A stretch of DNA of 64,000 nt, taken from positions 21,488,827-21,552,826 of the forward strand of contig CM037476.1 in assembly GCA_021014325.1 (NCBI GenBank). The letters are read 5' to 3'. The DNA is from Plazaster borealis. Lineage: Eukaryota; Echinodermata; Asteroidea; Forcipulatida; Labidiasteridae. A model generated the notes under the pieces. The model saw only the letters and a program-made list of their open reading frames with translations, was not told the origin of the DNA and searched no databases. Position 1 is the first letter of the stretch; every line of letters begins with the position of its first letter. Position numbers and translations under genes: made by a program. Shown here piece after piece: positions 1-11,006 of this stretch.

Positions 1-49
1 AATGGACCATTCCACATATCTACACAGGGGGGGGGGCAGGTCTAAGAGT

Positions 50-91
50 TTGTTTGTTTGTTTGTTTGTTTGTTTGTTTGTTTGTTTGTTT
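50..91. repeat. (TTTG)n microsatellite
   Basis: About ten tandem TTTG units preceded by a run of G at 27-36. Simple repeat, no gene. Confidence 0.9.
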
Positions 92-111
92 CAAAATATA
101 TAATGAATAGT

Positions 112-600
112 GTGGTAGTAAATGTTGGCCCTTTCGCTCCTCGGGATACAGTCTGGGGTGTTGCCACGTGCTTAAATAATTAGAGAAATGTCAATTACTT
201 GGTAGCTAAATGACTAAAATAATCCTAGACTATAGCTGGGCATGTAAAGGAGTCACTTAGATGTTTAAAAAGAAAACATTGGAAAATGCACATATTTATG
301 TTAAAAACTAACTTTTGATTATGTGGTAGTAAGTATCGGCCCTTTCGCTCTTCGGGGTGAAGTCGGGGTGTTTTCACGCCCCCAAGGATTTGCTAATTAG
401 GGAAATAAATCAATTTCTGGGTAGCTACAGGACTCAAATAAACCTAGACAATAGCTGGACATGTGAAGAAGTCACGATGTACAAATTGTTTGGAAATGCA
501 CAGAAAATATTAATTAACACCTTATAATTGATGTGGTATTAAGCATTGGCTCTTTCGACATTTGAGTACAGTCAGTGGAGTTAACGCACTTAAGGGATTA
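112..600 (+). repeat. Diverged ~211-bp tandem repeat, three copies
   Basis: Units begin at about 112, 323 and 533 with GTGGTAGTAA or a close variant, followed by a GGCCCTTTCGCTC-like block. Spacing is 211 and 210 bp. The third copy is the most diverged and fades out near 600. No ORF spans the units, so this is a satellite-like remnant of unknown family. Confidence 0.75.
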
Positions 601-1430
601 ATTGAACTGGTTCGATGACGGACCATTTTAAGTGAAATAAAATGACCATAGATTACAAGATGTTAAATTGTTTTTTGATGTTCGGTGCGACAAAAGCACA
701 AATTGTAAAGCCGACTTACGAACATTAAGTCGAGCGTATTTGGGAAGCCAAGATCCGGAGCGCCAGGATGAGGATGCAGTTATACTATCATCAGGGATCG
801 CTCCACTCTCCATTCCCAAAGGTCCACTTGTTGTACAGGGTACTCCTTGTCAGGATAAACAAACATTTATACATTTAAATAAATGTAATTTACAACAATA
901 AAGATGAGTATACAAAAATATCAAACAATTAAAGAACATGTTATAAGAACCACACTTATTTAGTTATATCAAAAACAATTTGTACGGATTACATCGTTAA
1001 CCTGCGCCTAGCCAAGCGGCTGTAGCGGAACATTTTTTGTTTTTTTCAATTACATAAGAACCCTTCGGTCAAATCCGGTCATACTTCTTGTAATCCTGTA
1101 TTAGAGTCACCCGCTCAGATAGTGTAGTCGTCCATGGGGTTGAGTTTCACTAACAGGTGACCATGACCCTTTGAAGTTTGCCGGTGGCAGCCCCATTGAC
1201 ATACGTACACAAACCTTGAATTCTAAGGTCTGCAGCCAACACATTGTAATGTATCTACCATCAGGCTAATACTATGTACGCCCCCACCCACTCCAACAAC
1301 CACCCCCACCCCAACCCCCACCCCCAAATAGACTTAATTACCATATAGTTAAAATTGCCCATCAACGATGCTAGTGGGATGAGCGATACATTTTTGGGGA
1401 GCTGCATTGTGGAGGGTTAAGCAATGAACA
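601..1430. other. Unassigned sequence
   Basis: No gene or recognised repeat is visible. It contains a C-rich simple stretch (CCCCCACCC-type) at about 1281-1326. Confidence 0.5.
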
Positions 1431-2545
1431 CAAGCGGTTTAAGAACTATATTACTAGTAGGAGACAAGTCGTTAACTGCAGCGGTAAAGTTTCCAAACTT
1501 AATCACATTACTGTTGGCTTACCACAAGGAAGTGTTCAGTGGGTCCTGTGCTATTCATTATTTTCATTAACAACAAAGCGTTAATTCTAGCTCCTGCAAT
1601 TATATTTGCCGATGATGTTGTTATTTACACGACAGGTAATGATATTGATGATGTCAACCAAATGTTACAATGTAATATTGATAATATCTCCAGATGGTAT
1701 GAAAATAATAGACTTCGTATTAATCCGAATAAGACTAAAATCATGCTTTTAAGACATCGTCATTCTCACACTGCCGACAAACTTAATGTTCATCTTGAGG
1801 GCACTCAACTTGAACAAGTTAACAATGTTCGTTACCTAGGAGTAGAAGTTGACAATAACCTCACCTGGGAATCGCATGTCAGGAATCTCGGTAAATCTGT
1901 TGCCTATACAAGGTGTATTCTTTAAGTAGGATTAGGCATACAATTGACAGTCGTTTACTTGACACACTTTACAAGACGACCATTCAATCCTATGCCTGTT
2001 CTGTTTGGGGAAATTGTTCAATGAATAGTAAAAGGGCACTTCTCAGACCGCAGAAAAGAGCTGCGCGTGTTGTATCCAACAATTTTAATTATATACACTT
2101 TTGTGGTGAAGACCTTATTAATCAATTATCTTGACAAACCCTAGAACAAAGAAGGGAATTTATTTAGCCTGTCTATTTTATAAATGTAATCATGGACTTG
2201 CTCCAAGTCGACCATGTAATGACGTAGAAATGTACTTCGATAGGCATGGTATAAATACAAGAAATGCAGACTCTCTTAATGTTGTTGTCCCTAAACTGAA
2301 CGTCACGTGTTTCAAACAATCCTTTAAGTTTACCAATGCCAAACTTTGGAACAATATTCCTTCCTCCATTCAAAGTTCCTCCTCCATTGCAATTTTTAAA
2401 TGTTTATATAAGAAACTGTACTTTAAGTACTTTTACTTTGTATGTGTCTGTATTCTAGTCTATTGTTTATGTTGACCATTTATGTTTAAGAGGACATTGA
2501 TGTAAAACAGCTTTTGTTGATCTTTTTATCCTGTATAAAGATGTT
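1431..2545 (+). pseudogene. Non-LTR retrotransposon reverse transcriptase, decayed 3' half (CR1/L2-like)
   Basis: Three + strand reading frames join into one degraded RT. Upstream of 1539 the frame reads NYITSRRQ and GLPQGSV. After a one-base shift near 1537 it reads GPVLFIIFIN and the catalytic FADD box (FADDVVIY), then NKTKIMLL and RYLGVEVDNNLTW. It shifts again near 1924 into the thumb segment with YKTTIQSYACSVWG and KRAARVV, and again near 2132 into the C-terminal YKCNHGLAP, LWNNIPSSI, FKCLYKKLYF block. These blocks are typical of CR1/L2/Rex1-group LINEs. The endonuclease and 5' RT are missing, as is usual for 5'-truncated copies. At least three frameshifts make it a fossil. Assignment to a LINE is firm; the exact clade is inferred. 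Confidence 0.88.
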
Positions 2546-3863
2546 GAAATAAATGAAGAAGTAAAACAAAAGTAATACAACAAAAACAAATAAAATTAAT
2601 ATATTAAAATTAAGTTAGTGATATTTTCAATATGTGGTCAACCACGCATGTCAACAAATTAAAGTAAAAACTAAACAAAAACAAAAAAACACTCTCCCAC
2701 AAAAAAATAAGAGTAACATTAAACTGAATCACCTGTTGCATGTTGTTCATGGGTTTCCGAACTGCTGATTGGATGGGCCAAAGAAAGTCCTGATCGAGAT
2801 TGACCAATAGGAAGTAGAAAAACAAGAGGGAAAAGTCACTCATTATTTATTTATTTATATTTAAAATAAGTTGGTATTTCCTTTCTTTTCAGGCATAAAG
2901 GTACTCAGTTAGAAAACAAAAGGAATCCCCTTTTCTTACTCTTTAAACTGAGTCCTGTAGCCCATTACCTTCCGAGCAGCCGAGAGGCGCGGGCGGAAGG
3001 ACCAGCTTCATACTTTTTGTAATAACTACAAAATGTGTGGATCATTTCCGCTTATTTATTTTGTTGAACTACCTTTAAACACCCTTCTTTCATATACTGT
3101 AGTGATTTCTGGGGGAGTGAACTCAGAGGTTGACAAATAGTGAGGGAAAGCTGGGTCACATTATAACGTGACTTTCGAAATGTACTATGTTTTGAAAATT
3201 AGTAGTGAACCAATGTGTAAATTTCCAGAATGCTTACGGAGGGTAACGTACGTCTCTTGTTCAGAAGTTATCACCCTTCTAGTGCGTTTTCGGTAGAGAT
3301 GCTGGTGCTGTAGTCCCACGTTTTGATTTTATCAACGGACACCAGCCACATAAAATATCGCACATGAACTAAAAGGATATGTGGTGCAGGGAGGGATGGC
3401 TTTGTGGCTTAACGTTAACCTTTACTCACCGATCAGAAGCGCATTCAGCAGCAGCATCGAACTAGCTACAGTAGACATCATGATGGTTGTTTATACAAGA
3501 ATCGACTGTCGCAATACTACAGACAAATGGGCACGGTCCTACTTTTATAGTCCCTTTGAACACAATCTTATCACAATCACGTATGTGTCTTGCTAAAATA
3601 AATATTGAGGGATTTAGATTTTAGTTTCACGCAAATGTTGTCAAAGATCCAAGTCCTGGTTACTGTGAATCTAGTGATGTTTAACCTTAAAGACAAAGTT
3701 CAAGTTATTTTAAAGTGACAGTTGCCATTCATTTAAAGGTAAAGTCTTACTGACGATGATGGCCGGTAACTTGACGAAGTTTTTAATAGTTGGTTTCATT
3801 AAGTGTGTCTTGAAACTATGAAAACGTGTTTACTAAAATAAAATAAAAAGCATGAAATACCTT
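2546..3863. other. Unassigned intergenic sequence
   Basis: AT-rich, with no ORF that resembles a known protein and no clear repeat recognised by eye. Confidence 0.4.
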
Positions 3864-4698
3864 TTAAAGGCAGTGGACACTATTGGTAATTACTCAAAAT
3901 AATTATTGGCATAAAAGGCCACATAAAAATAAAAAATTGTTGATCGTCCTTTTTTGATGGGAAGTGGGGGAGGGAGGGCGGGGTTTTGGGGTTTTTTTTT
4001 TTTGACATAGCAAAATATGAAATAAAGAATAAAGATATCATCATAATCACTATAAAACAAAGAATTTGTGTGATTTTGATGTTTTCAATTGTTTTGTTAA
4101 ACCCTTTCAATAGATGACATTTTCTGTAAACATTTTCAAAAAACTAAAACGCAGCCTAAGTAAATATTTGAAGAATTTTTCTTGTTTTGCGAACATGAAC
4201 AATTTTTCTTCAATCATCTGTTTCCGACCTATGGATTTTGAAAAAATATCAGCTAAACAAAAATCTGGAAGCCAAGTTTGACTGAAAAGATCATTAAAAA
4301 TACCGTTTTTTATGATTTAAAAAAAATATATATATATATATTTTTTTTTTTTTATGTGGCCAAACCTTACTTGGTAACGATTAATGGGGAACTGCTGATA
4401 GTATGAAACATTGTGAGAAACGGCTCCCTCTGAAGTAACGTAGGTTTTGAGAAAGAAGTAATTTTCCACGAATTTGATTTCGAGACCTCGGAATTAGATT
4501 TTGAGGTCTCGAAATCAAGCATCTGAAAGCACACAAGTTCGTGTGACAAGGGTGTTTTTTCTTGCATTATTATCTCGCAACTTTGATGACCAATTGAGCT
4601 CAAATTTTCACAGGTTTGTTATTTTATGCATATGTTGAGATACACCAAGTGAGAAGACTGGTCTTTGACAATTACCAATAGTGTCCAGTGTCTTTTAA
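3864..4698 (-). mobile_element. TTAA-flanked MITE family A, long divergent copy
   Basis: The left end TTAAAGGCAGTGGACACTA and the right end TAGTGTCCAGTGTCTTTTAA are inverted, and both abut TTAA. Inner blocks (GGTAATTACTCAAAAT, GGCTCCCTCTGAAGTAACG, TTTTGAGAAAGA) match the ~375-bp family A copies elsewhere in the window in reverse orientation. This copy is about 835 bp because of an AT-rich insertion around 4300-4360. Non-coding. Confidence 0.75.
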
Positions 4699-5090
4699 GG
4701 CATCGTACACGATTGATAATTGGAGCTTATTGTTCGTTTCAAACCTATATAGTTGTAGATTTATGCCATACAAACTAACCTGTGAGAATTTCATTTCAAA
4801 AGGTGGTAGCGTTTTTGAGATATTACCGAAAATCTGGAGCGGTTGTGTCCACGCAGGAAGAATAATCTGCAATTGGAATACACACTATGAGAAGCGTTAC
4901 GCGTAACGCTTCTCATATTCAAATGTTTTCGGGGATAAAAAGTGATATATTTTTCCATAACCGCAGTACTTCGAAGTGAAAAGTTTCTCAAAAGGCATTA
5001 TACTATCCAAAGCTGCTGTACTTCTTACCAAGTAAGTTTTTATTGCCATTAATATATCAGAGTCTTTACCAATCATGTACCGGGTACGAT
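4695..5090 (+). mobile_element. TTAA-flanked MITE family B copy
   Basis: It begins in the TTAA shared with the preceding family A copy. It carries the family B core: ATCTGGAGCGG, TCTGCAATTGGAATACA and the self-complementary block around AGAAGCGTTACGCGTAACGCTTCT at about 4891-4914. The right end is degenerate, near 5090. Confidence 0.7.
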
Positions 5091-5760
5091 ACCGGGAAAC
5101 TAAATCATGATTTTGGGAAATACTAATTTTACTTCCATCTCCTTGTTTTCAATCCTGGGGTGATGCAACGTGCAACTGTTATTCAAAAACTTGTGTATGG
5201 GTTTTAATGCACCCTTTACATAAATCATGACGTCATGGTTTGTTTGTAACTGGGTGATACATTTCTGACAGTTGCGCAGATACACAATGGTTTCACAATC
5301 TCCGGCAAAGTGGTAGTAAACAAACTATGACGTCATCAGTACTAAGGTCTATTGTTCGGATTTCTGGGTTTTAGTTGGACATTGTTTTCAACCCTTTGTT
5401 TTGTAACAAGTTTATTTCACAAAATAGGCAATAACATCTTCATGTTCAATTAAGTTTTTATTTTCTCTATTTCTATATTTATTATTATTATTATTATTAT
5501 TTTTATATACATGTATGGTATTTGTTGGCGGGGTCTAAGACAAGAACGGAAGCAGATAAGAAGAAGAATGTTTGGAAGGAGAAAATAGAGGAGATTTAGA
5601 ATCACTCCTGAGCAAAGTTGAAAAGAAATCAAAGAGAGGAAAAGGAAACATCTGGAACGAAAATTTAACATCAACTGTAAGGACGATTTATCAACTGCCA
5701 AAGAAACACTGAAATTTTGTTCATTGGTGGCTCGACTTGACCACGGACCTCCACGGTTCA
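5091..5760. other. Unassigned sequence with ATT microsatellite
   Basis: An (ATT)n run lies at about 5478-5503. A purine-rich stretch follows from 5540 to 5650. No gene recognised. Confidence 0.4.
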
Positions 5761-6000
5761 CTTAACATTACCTTTTAATCTCAATGCATATGCATGTCAT
5801 ACGGGACCATTGCCTGCAAGATTTGCTTCTTAAATGGATCCCTCTGCAGTGTCATGATTGTTTTGCATCTAGTTCTTCAAACCTATGTTGTGAAACATTT
5901 ACTTTGCATTTTGTAATGATTTCTTTTGATTGATTGATAATGCCTTTTGCTTTTGATACTGTGGAAATAAAATGAACCTTGAACCTTGAACCTTGAAAAA
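5761..6000 (+). mobile_element. 3' tail of a LINE-like retroelement
   Basis: The stretch ends with a GTGGAAATAAAATGAACCTTG block containing AATAAA, followed by a short tandem tail of CTTGAAC units at about 5974-5998. Tails of this kind mark the 3' ends of several CR1/L2-type LINEs. No coding part survives next to it. Confidence 0.55.
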
Positions 6001-6078
6001 AGAACAGATTTAAGCAAAGGCGTAAATAAGCAAGAGGAGTAAATTCTTTTGGCAAAAACAAGATCTTTCAAGCACTAT

Positions 6079-6119
6079 GTCTTGTAAACAGGAGATCCCC
6101 GGTTTGAATGCGGGCGGGG
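6079..6119 (+). pseudogene. tRNA-Thr(TGT) 3' half
   Basis: The anticodon loop CTTGTAA, the stem partner ACAGG, and a T arm ending CGGGCGGGG match the array-1 Thr units. The 5' half (acceptor, D arm) is absent and a reversed SINE head follows at once. A truncated, non-functional copy. Confidence 0.7.
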
Positions 6120-6139
6120 ACTTACTTTTTACATAAGTA

Positions 6140-6253
6140 AAGTATCTTGCTCAAGGACACAAATGCCATGACTGGGACTCGAACCCACACGCTGCTGATC
6201 AGAAACACCAGAATTGGAGTCCTGTGCCCTTAACCGCTAGGCCACGACACGCC
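6140..6253 (-). mobile_element. tRNA-derived SINE head, truncated
   Basis: Read on the - strand it starts GGCGTGTCGTGGCCTAGCGG and contains a B-box-like GGGTTCGAGTCCC, then CTTGAGCAAGA. It is the tRNA-related head of the same SINE seen full length at 49576. The body is missing. Confidence 0.75.
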
Positions 6254-6317
6254 AAATTTCTGCACAAATAACAAAAAATGCCAATTATATATTGTTCTTT
6301 ACATACAATCCGCCGGA

Positions 6318-6374
6318 GCACGGTTAGCTCAGTCGGTAATCTGAGGGTCATGGGTTCAAGTCCCCTACCGGGCG
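6318..6374 (+). pseudogene. tRNA-Lys lacking the anticodon arm
   Basis: Has the acceptor start, D arm and T arm of the Lys unit, but jumps from GTCGGTA straight to ATCTGAGGGTC, losing the anticodon stem 5' strand and loop. Cannot decode. Confidence 0.8.
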
Positions 6375-6435
6375 TCGCTGTCTCTTTTGTGGGTTATTTT
6401 ATTGTAACAAAGAAATCCAACTTATCTTTTTTAAA

Positions 6436-6497
6436 TGTCGTGGCTTAGTTGGTTCAGGCACCTGTTTTGTAAATCGGACTACCCCGATTCGAATCAA
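6436..6497 (+). pseudogene. Degenerate tRNA-Thr relic
   Basis: GTCGTGGCTTAGTTGG is followed by CCTGTTTTGTAAA and CCCGATTCGAATC. It is recognisable as a Thr body, but with multiple stem mismatches and no 3' acceptor strand. Confidence 0.6.
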
Positions 6498-6642
6498 CGC
6501 AATGCATTCTCTTTTTCTATGTAGAATTTGTTAAACTATTTGTGGACGGAAGATCTTTTCGTTTCTTTCGTTTACCATTAACCCACATTTCCACGTATGT
6601 CCGTTTCCCATTTGCTAGCTCTAAGGGTATATCGGGACAGCT

Positions 6643-6715
6643 GGCGCCGTGGCTTAGTTGGTAAAGCGCCTGTCTAGTAAACAGGAGATCCCCGGTTCAA
6701 ATCCGGGCGGTGCCT
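6643..6715 (+). tRNA. tRNA-Thr(AGT)
   Basis: 73-nt cloverleaf. The acceptor GGCGCCG pairs with CGGTGCC, the loop CTAGTAA gives AGT, and the T loop is TTCAAAT. All stems pair and a T-run follows. Confidence 0.93.
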
Positions 6716-6826
6716 TTAAATTTAGGTTTTTTTTGTTTGTTTTTTGTTTGTTTTACTTCGAAAAAACTATTTTGCTATTGAGACATAGTTAGAGCCATAA
6801 CCTGAGATTAACACCCTACAACAAGA

Positions 6827-6899
6827 GCCCGGTTAGCTCAGTCGGTAGAGCATCAGACTTTTAATCTGAGGATCACGGGTTCGATTCCCCTACCGGGCG
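6827..6899 (+). tRNA. tRNA-Lys(TTT)
   Basis: Acceptor GCCCGGT/ACCGGGC, loop CTTTTAA. T stem ACGGG/CCCCT has one C-C mismatch; the T loop is TTCGATT, unlike the other Lys units. Confidence 0.88.
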
Positions 6900-6985
6900 T
6901 CGTTTGGTGTGTTTTTTCTTCTTTCCTTTTTTCGGCTATATATTGTTAAATGTTAATGGCTACATCACGTTTTAATTGCATCAGA

Positions 6986-7058
6986 GGCGCCGTGGCTTAG
7001 TTGGAAAAGCGCCTGTCTAGTAAACAGGAGATCCCCGGTTCAAATCCGGGCGGTGCCT
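6986..7058 (+). tRNA. tRNA-Thr(AGT)
   Basis: As the 6643 unit, but the D loop reads TTGGAAAAGC, with T changed to A. Stems intact. Confidence 0.9.
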
Positions 7059-7136
7059 TTAAATTTAGGTTGTTTTTTTTGTTGTTGTTTTTTATTACTT
7101 CAAGCCATAGCTTGAAACTAACACCCTACAACAAGA

Positions 7137-7166
7137 GCCCGGTTAGCTCAGTCGGTAGAGCATCAG
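7137..7166 (+). pseudogene. tRNA-Lys 5' fragment
   Basis: Only the first 30 nt (acceptor 5' strand, D arm, start of the anticodon stem) remain. It then runs into unrelated sequence that contains a faint Thr-like relic at about 7195-7230. Confidence 0.75.
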
Positions 7167-7604
7167 GCGTTGCTGTTTAGTTGTAATGTTGTTTTGCTAG
7201 TTAAAGCGCTTGTCTTGTTAACAAGACTTCGATATTCTTAAATTTTAAAACAATAGGGAATTATGGTTTGGGGGTTTTGTGTTTTTGTTCCCTCCCTGTT
7301 TTAAATAGCTAAAAACACCATAGATATTCACCTTCAATCTGAGGGAAATTTATTAATCTCCCTAATTAGACTAGCTTAGCCTTTGTTTAATTCAGAATTA
7401 CAAATAACAGTCTGAAGAGTGAAGATAGAGTTAACCAACAACTGTTTCGGTGACTTAGTTAAACACTGGACTTGTGGAAAATAATTTGAATCAAGCCGGT
7501 GCCTTTCAGTATTTCTACAATAATTTCGTCTGAACAAACACTTTTTCTCCCAAGTCAGTTATTCAGATCCTTGTTAAACTTTGTCTTTACAAACAGCCGT
7601 CAGA

Positions 7605-7680
7605 TCCCGGTTAGCTCAGTCGGTAGTAGAGCATCAGACCTTTAATCTGAGTGTCATGGGTTCAAGTCCCCTACCGGGCG
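7605..7680 (+). pseudogene. tRNA-Lys-like, mutated
   Basis: Position 1 is T instead of G, breaking the first acceptor pair. The D loop has a 3-nt insertion (GGTAGTAGAGC), and the loop CCTTTAA lacks the universal T33. Anticodon still TTT. Probably non-functional. Confidence 0.7.
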
Positions 7681-7769
7681 TTGTTTGTTGTTTTGGTTTC
7701 TGATTTAAAATACTTTTAGCTTCGATATTTTGTTTCTTGGCTAAATCACGTTTTTTAAATCGTAACAAA

Positions 7770-7842
7770 GGCGCCGTGGCTTAGTTGGTAAAGCGCCTGT
7801 CTAGTAAACAGGAGATCCCCGGTTCGAATCCGGGCCGTGCCT
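7770..7842 (+). tRNA. tRNA-Thr(AGT), acceptor mismatch
   Basis: Standard Thr body with loop CTAGTAA. The 3' acceptor strand reads CCGTGCC, so pair 6:67 is C-C. Confidence 0.82.
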
Positions 7843-7947
7843 TTAAATGTAATGTTTTTTTGTGTGTTTTTTATCACTTCGAAAACATTATTTTGTTATT
7901 AAGACATAGCTAGAGCCATAGCTTGAAACTAACACACTACAACAAGA

Positions 7948-8019
7948 GCCCGGTTAGCTCAGTCGATAGAGATCAGACTTTTAATCTGAGGGTCATGGGT
8001 TCAAGTCCCCTACCGGGCG
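7948..8019 (+). tRNA. tRNA-Lys(TTT), 72 nt
   Basis: The D stem is altered (GATAGAGATCAG): one C of GAGC is deleted. Acceptor and anticodon arms intact. May be a pseudogene. Confidence 0.65.
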
Positions 8020-8107
8020 ATCATCTGTTTTTAAATATACAGCTTTTTTTGAATCATCATCATGCTAGAGCATGTTCTTGACTAAGTTCAAATTATACTT
8101 TTTAACA

Positions 8108-8180
8108 GGCGCCGTGGCTGAGTTGGTAAAGCGCCTGTCTTGTAAACAGGAGATTCCCGGTTCGAATCCGGGCGGTGCCT
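8108..8180 (+). tRNA. tRNA-Thr(TGT)
   Basis: Same body as the AGT units, but the loop CTTGTAA gives TGT. D stem GCTG/AAGC has one mismatch. First unit of the regular 640-bp repeat. Confidence 0.88.
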
Positions 8181-8406
8181 ATATGTACATTTTTTTTGTA
8201 AATGATACTCTGAACAAGCCATCTATTTTTCATTTAAAAACGAGTGTCTGTATTATTAAAGTTCCTTACGGGGCCTTGTTTGTTGTTTGTTTTTGTTTGC
8301 GGTGGTCTTTGTTTTTTGTTTTTTTTTATACTTTTAGCTATGAGATTTTGTTTGGGGCAAAATCTTGTTAAATCTTAATGGCTACATCACGTTTTAACTA
8401 TAACAG

Positions 8407-8479
8407 GGCGCCGTGGCTTAGTTGGTAAAGCGCCTGTCTAGTAAACAGGAGATCCCCGGTTCAAATCCGGGCGGTGCCT
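8407..8479 (+). tRNA. tRNA-Thr(AGT)
   Basis: Intact 73-nt cloverleaf with T loop TTCAAAT. T7 terminator about 13 nt downstream. Confidence 0.92.
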
Positions 8480-8584
8480 TTAAATGTAGTGTTTTTTTGT
8501 GTGTTTGTTATCACTTCGAAAACATTATTTTGTTATTGAGACATAGTTAGAGGCATAGCTTGAAATTAACACACTACAACAAGA

Positions 8585-8657
8585 GCCCGGTTAGCTCAGT
8601 CGGTAGAGCATCAGGCTTTTAATCTGAGGGTCATGGGTTCAAGTCCCCTACCTGGCG
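8585..8657 (+). tRNA. tRNA-Lys(TTT), variant
   Basis: The 3' acceptor strand ACCTGGC has U69, which leaves pair 4:69 as C-U. The anticodon stem starts TCAGG, giving a G-U at 31:39. Anticodon TTT. Confidence 0.78.
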
Positions 8658-8745
8658 TTCATCTGTTTTTTAAACATACAGCTTTTTTTTAATCATCATC
8701 ATGCTAGAGCATGTTCTTGACTAAGTTCAAATTATACTTTTAACA

Positions 8746-8818
8746 GGCGCCGTGGCTTAGTTGGTAAAGCGCCTGTCTTGTAAACAGGAGATCCCCGGTT
8801 CGAATCCGGGCGGTGCCT
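8746..8818 (+). tRNA. tRNA-Thr(TGT)
   Basis: Intact cloverleaf, loop CTTGTAA. The spacer after it is near-identical to that after the 9387 unit. Confidence 0.92.
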
Positions 8819-9044
8819 ATATGTACAATTTTTTTGTGAATGATACTCTGAACAAGCCATCTATTTTTCATTTAAAAACGAGTGTCTGTATTATTAAAGT
8901 TCCTTACGGTGCCTTGTTTGTTGTTTGTTTTTGTTTGCGGTGGTCTTTGTTTTTTGGTTTTTTTTATACTTTTAGCTATGAGATTTTGTTTGGGGCAAAA
9001 TCTTGTTAAATCTTAATGGCTACATCACGTTTTAACTATAACAG

Positions 9045-9117
9045 GGCGCCGTGGCTTAGTTGGTAAAGCGCCTGTCTAGTAAACAGGAGATCCCCGGTTC
9101 GAATCCGGGCGGTGCCT
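9045..9117 (+). tRNA. tRNA-Thr(AGT)
   Basis: Intact consensus unit with T loop TTCGAAT. Confidence 0.93.
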
Positions 9118-9222
9118 TTAAATGTAGTGTTTTTTTGTGTGTTTGTTATCACTTCGAAAACATTATTTTGTTATTGAGACATAGTTAGAGGCATAGCTTG
9201 AAATTAACACACTACAACAAGA

Positions 9223-9295
9223 GCCCGGTTAGCTCAGTCGGTAGAGCATCAGACTTTTAATCTGAGGGTCATGGGTTCAAGTCCCCTACCTGGCG
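9223..9295 (+). tRNA. tRNA-Lys(TTT), U69 variant
   Basis: Standard anticodon arm; acceptor mismatch C4-U69 as in the 8585 unit. Confidence 0.8.
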
Positions 9296-9386
9296 TTCAT
9301 CTGTTTTTTTAAACATACAGCTTTTTTTTAATCATCATCATGCTAGAGCATGTTCTTGACTAAGTTCAAATTATACTTTACTAACA

Positions 9387-9459
9387 GGCGCCGTGGCTTA
9401 GTTGGTAAAGCGCCTGTCTTGTAAACAGGAGATCCCCGGTTCGAATCCGGGCGGTGCCT
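9387..9459 (+). tRNA. tRNA-Thr(TGT)
   Basis: Intact consensus unit, loop CTTGTAA. Confidence 0.92.
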
Positions 9460-9685
9460 ATATGTACAATTTTTTTGTGAATGATACTCTGAACAAGCCA
9501 TCTATTTTTCATTTAAAAACGAGTGTCTGTATTATTAAAGTTCCTTACGGTGCCTTGTTTGTTGTTTGTTTTTGTTTGCGGTGGTCTTTGTTTTTTGGTT
9601 TTTTTTATACTTTTAGCTATGAGATTTTGTTTGGGGCAAAATCTTGTTAAATCTTAATGGCTACATCACGTTTTAACTATAACAG

Positions 9686-9758
9686 GGCGCCGTGGCTTAG
9701 TTGGTAAAGCGCCTGTCTAGTAAACAGGAGATCCCCGGTTCGAATCCGGGCGGTGCCT
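9686..9758 (+). tRNA. tRNA-Thr(AGT)
   Basis: Intact consensus unit; T8 terminator nearby. Confidence 0.93.
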
Positions 9759-9862
9759 TTAAATGTAGTGTTTTTTTTGTTTTTTGCATCACTTCGAAAA
9801 CATTATTTTGTTATTGAGACATAGCTAGAGCCATAGCTTGAAACTAACACCATACAACAAGA

Positions 9863-9935
9863 GCCCGGTTAGCTCAGTCGGTAGAGCATCAGACTTTTAA
9901 TCTGAGGGTCATGGGTTCAAGTCCCCTACCGGGCG
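9863..9935 (+). tRNA. tRNA-Lys(TTT)
   Basis: Acceptor GCCCGGT/ACCGGGC fully paired. The T stem ATGGG/CCCCT keeps the family's U-C mismatch at 50:64. Confidence 0.9.
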
Positions 9936-10026
9936 ATCATCTGTTTTTTAAACATACAGCTTTTTTTGAATCATCATCATGCTAGAGCATTTTCTTGACT
10001 AAGTTCAAATTATACTTATACTAACA

Positions 10027-10099
10027 GGCGCCGTGGCTTAGTTGGTAAAGCGCCTGTCTAGTAAACAGGAGATCCCCGGTTCGAATCCGGCCGGTGCCT
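10027..10099 (+). tRNA. tRNA-Thr(AGT), T-stem variant
   Basis: Loop CTAGTAA. The T stem 3' strand is CCGGC, so pair 49:65 is C-C. It sits in the slot where TGT units usually stand. Confidence 0.82.
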
Positions 10100-10204
10100 T
10101 TAAATGTAGTGTTTATTTGTGTGTTTGTTATCACTTCGAAAACATTATTTTGTTATTGAGACATAGTTAGAGGCATAGCTTGAAATTAACACACTACAAC
10201 AAGA

Positions 10205-10277
10205 GCCCGGTTAGCTCAGTCGGTAGAGCATCAGACTTTTAATCTGAGGGTCATGGGTTCAAGTCCCCTACCTGGCG
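10205..10277 (+). tRNA. tRNA-Lys(TTT), U69 variant
   Basis: Same C4-U69 acceptor mismatch as the 8585 and 9223 units. Confidence 0.8.
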
Positions 10278-10366
10278 TTCATCTGTTTTTTAAACATACA
10301 GCTTTTTTTAAATCATCATCATGCTAGAGCATGTTCTTGACTAAGTTCAAATTATACTTTTTAACA

Positions 10367-10439
10367 GGCGCCGTGGCTTAGTTGGTAAAGCGCCTGTCTT
10401 GTAAACAGGAGATCCCCGGTTCGAATCCGGGCGGTGCCT
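10367..10439 (+). tRNA. tRNA-Thr(TGT)
   Basis: Intact consensus unit, loop CTTGTAA. Confidence 0.92.
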
Positions 10440-10666
10440 ATATGTACATTTTTTTTGTAAATGATACTCTGAACAAGCCATCTATTTTTCATTTAAAAAC
10501 GAGTGTCTGTATTATTAAAGTTCCTTACCGGGCCTTGTTTGTTGTTTGTTTTTGTTTGCGGTGGTCTTTGTTTTTTTGTTTTTTTTTATACTTTTAGCTA
10601 TGAGATTTTGTTTGGGGCAAAATCTTGTTAAATCTTAATGGCTACATCACGTTTTAACTATAACAG

Positions 10667-10739
10667 GGCGCCGTGGCTTAGTTGGTAAAGCGCCTGTCTA
10701 GTAAACAGGAGATCCCCGGTTCGAATCCGGGCGGTGCCT
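10667..10739 (+). tRNA. tRNA-Thr(AGT)
   Basis: Intact consensus unit. Confidence 0.93.
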
Positions 10740-10843
10740 TTAAATGTAGTGTTTTTTTTGTTTTTTGCATCACTTCGAAAACATTATTTTGTTATTGAGA
10801 CATAGCTAGAGCCATAGCTTGAAACTAACACCATACAACAAGA

Positions 10844-10916
10844 GCCCGGTTAGCTCAGTCGGTAGAGCATCAGACTTTTAATCTGAGGGTCATGGGTTCA
10901 AGTCCCCTACCGGGCG
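10844..10916 (+). tRNA. tRNA-Lys(TTT)
   Basis: Consensus array Lys unit; acceptor fully paired, T-stem 50:64 mismatch. Confidence 0.9.
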
Positions 10917-11006
10917 ATCATCTGTTTTTTAAATATACAGCTTTTTTTGAATCATCATCATGCTAGAGCATTTTCTTGACTAAGTTCAAATTATACTTTA
11001 CTAACA

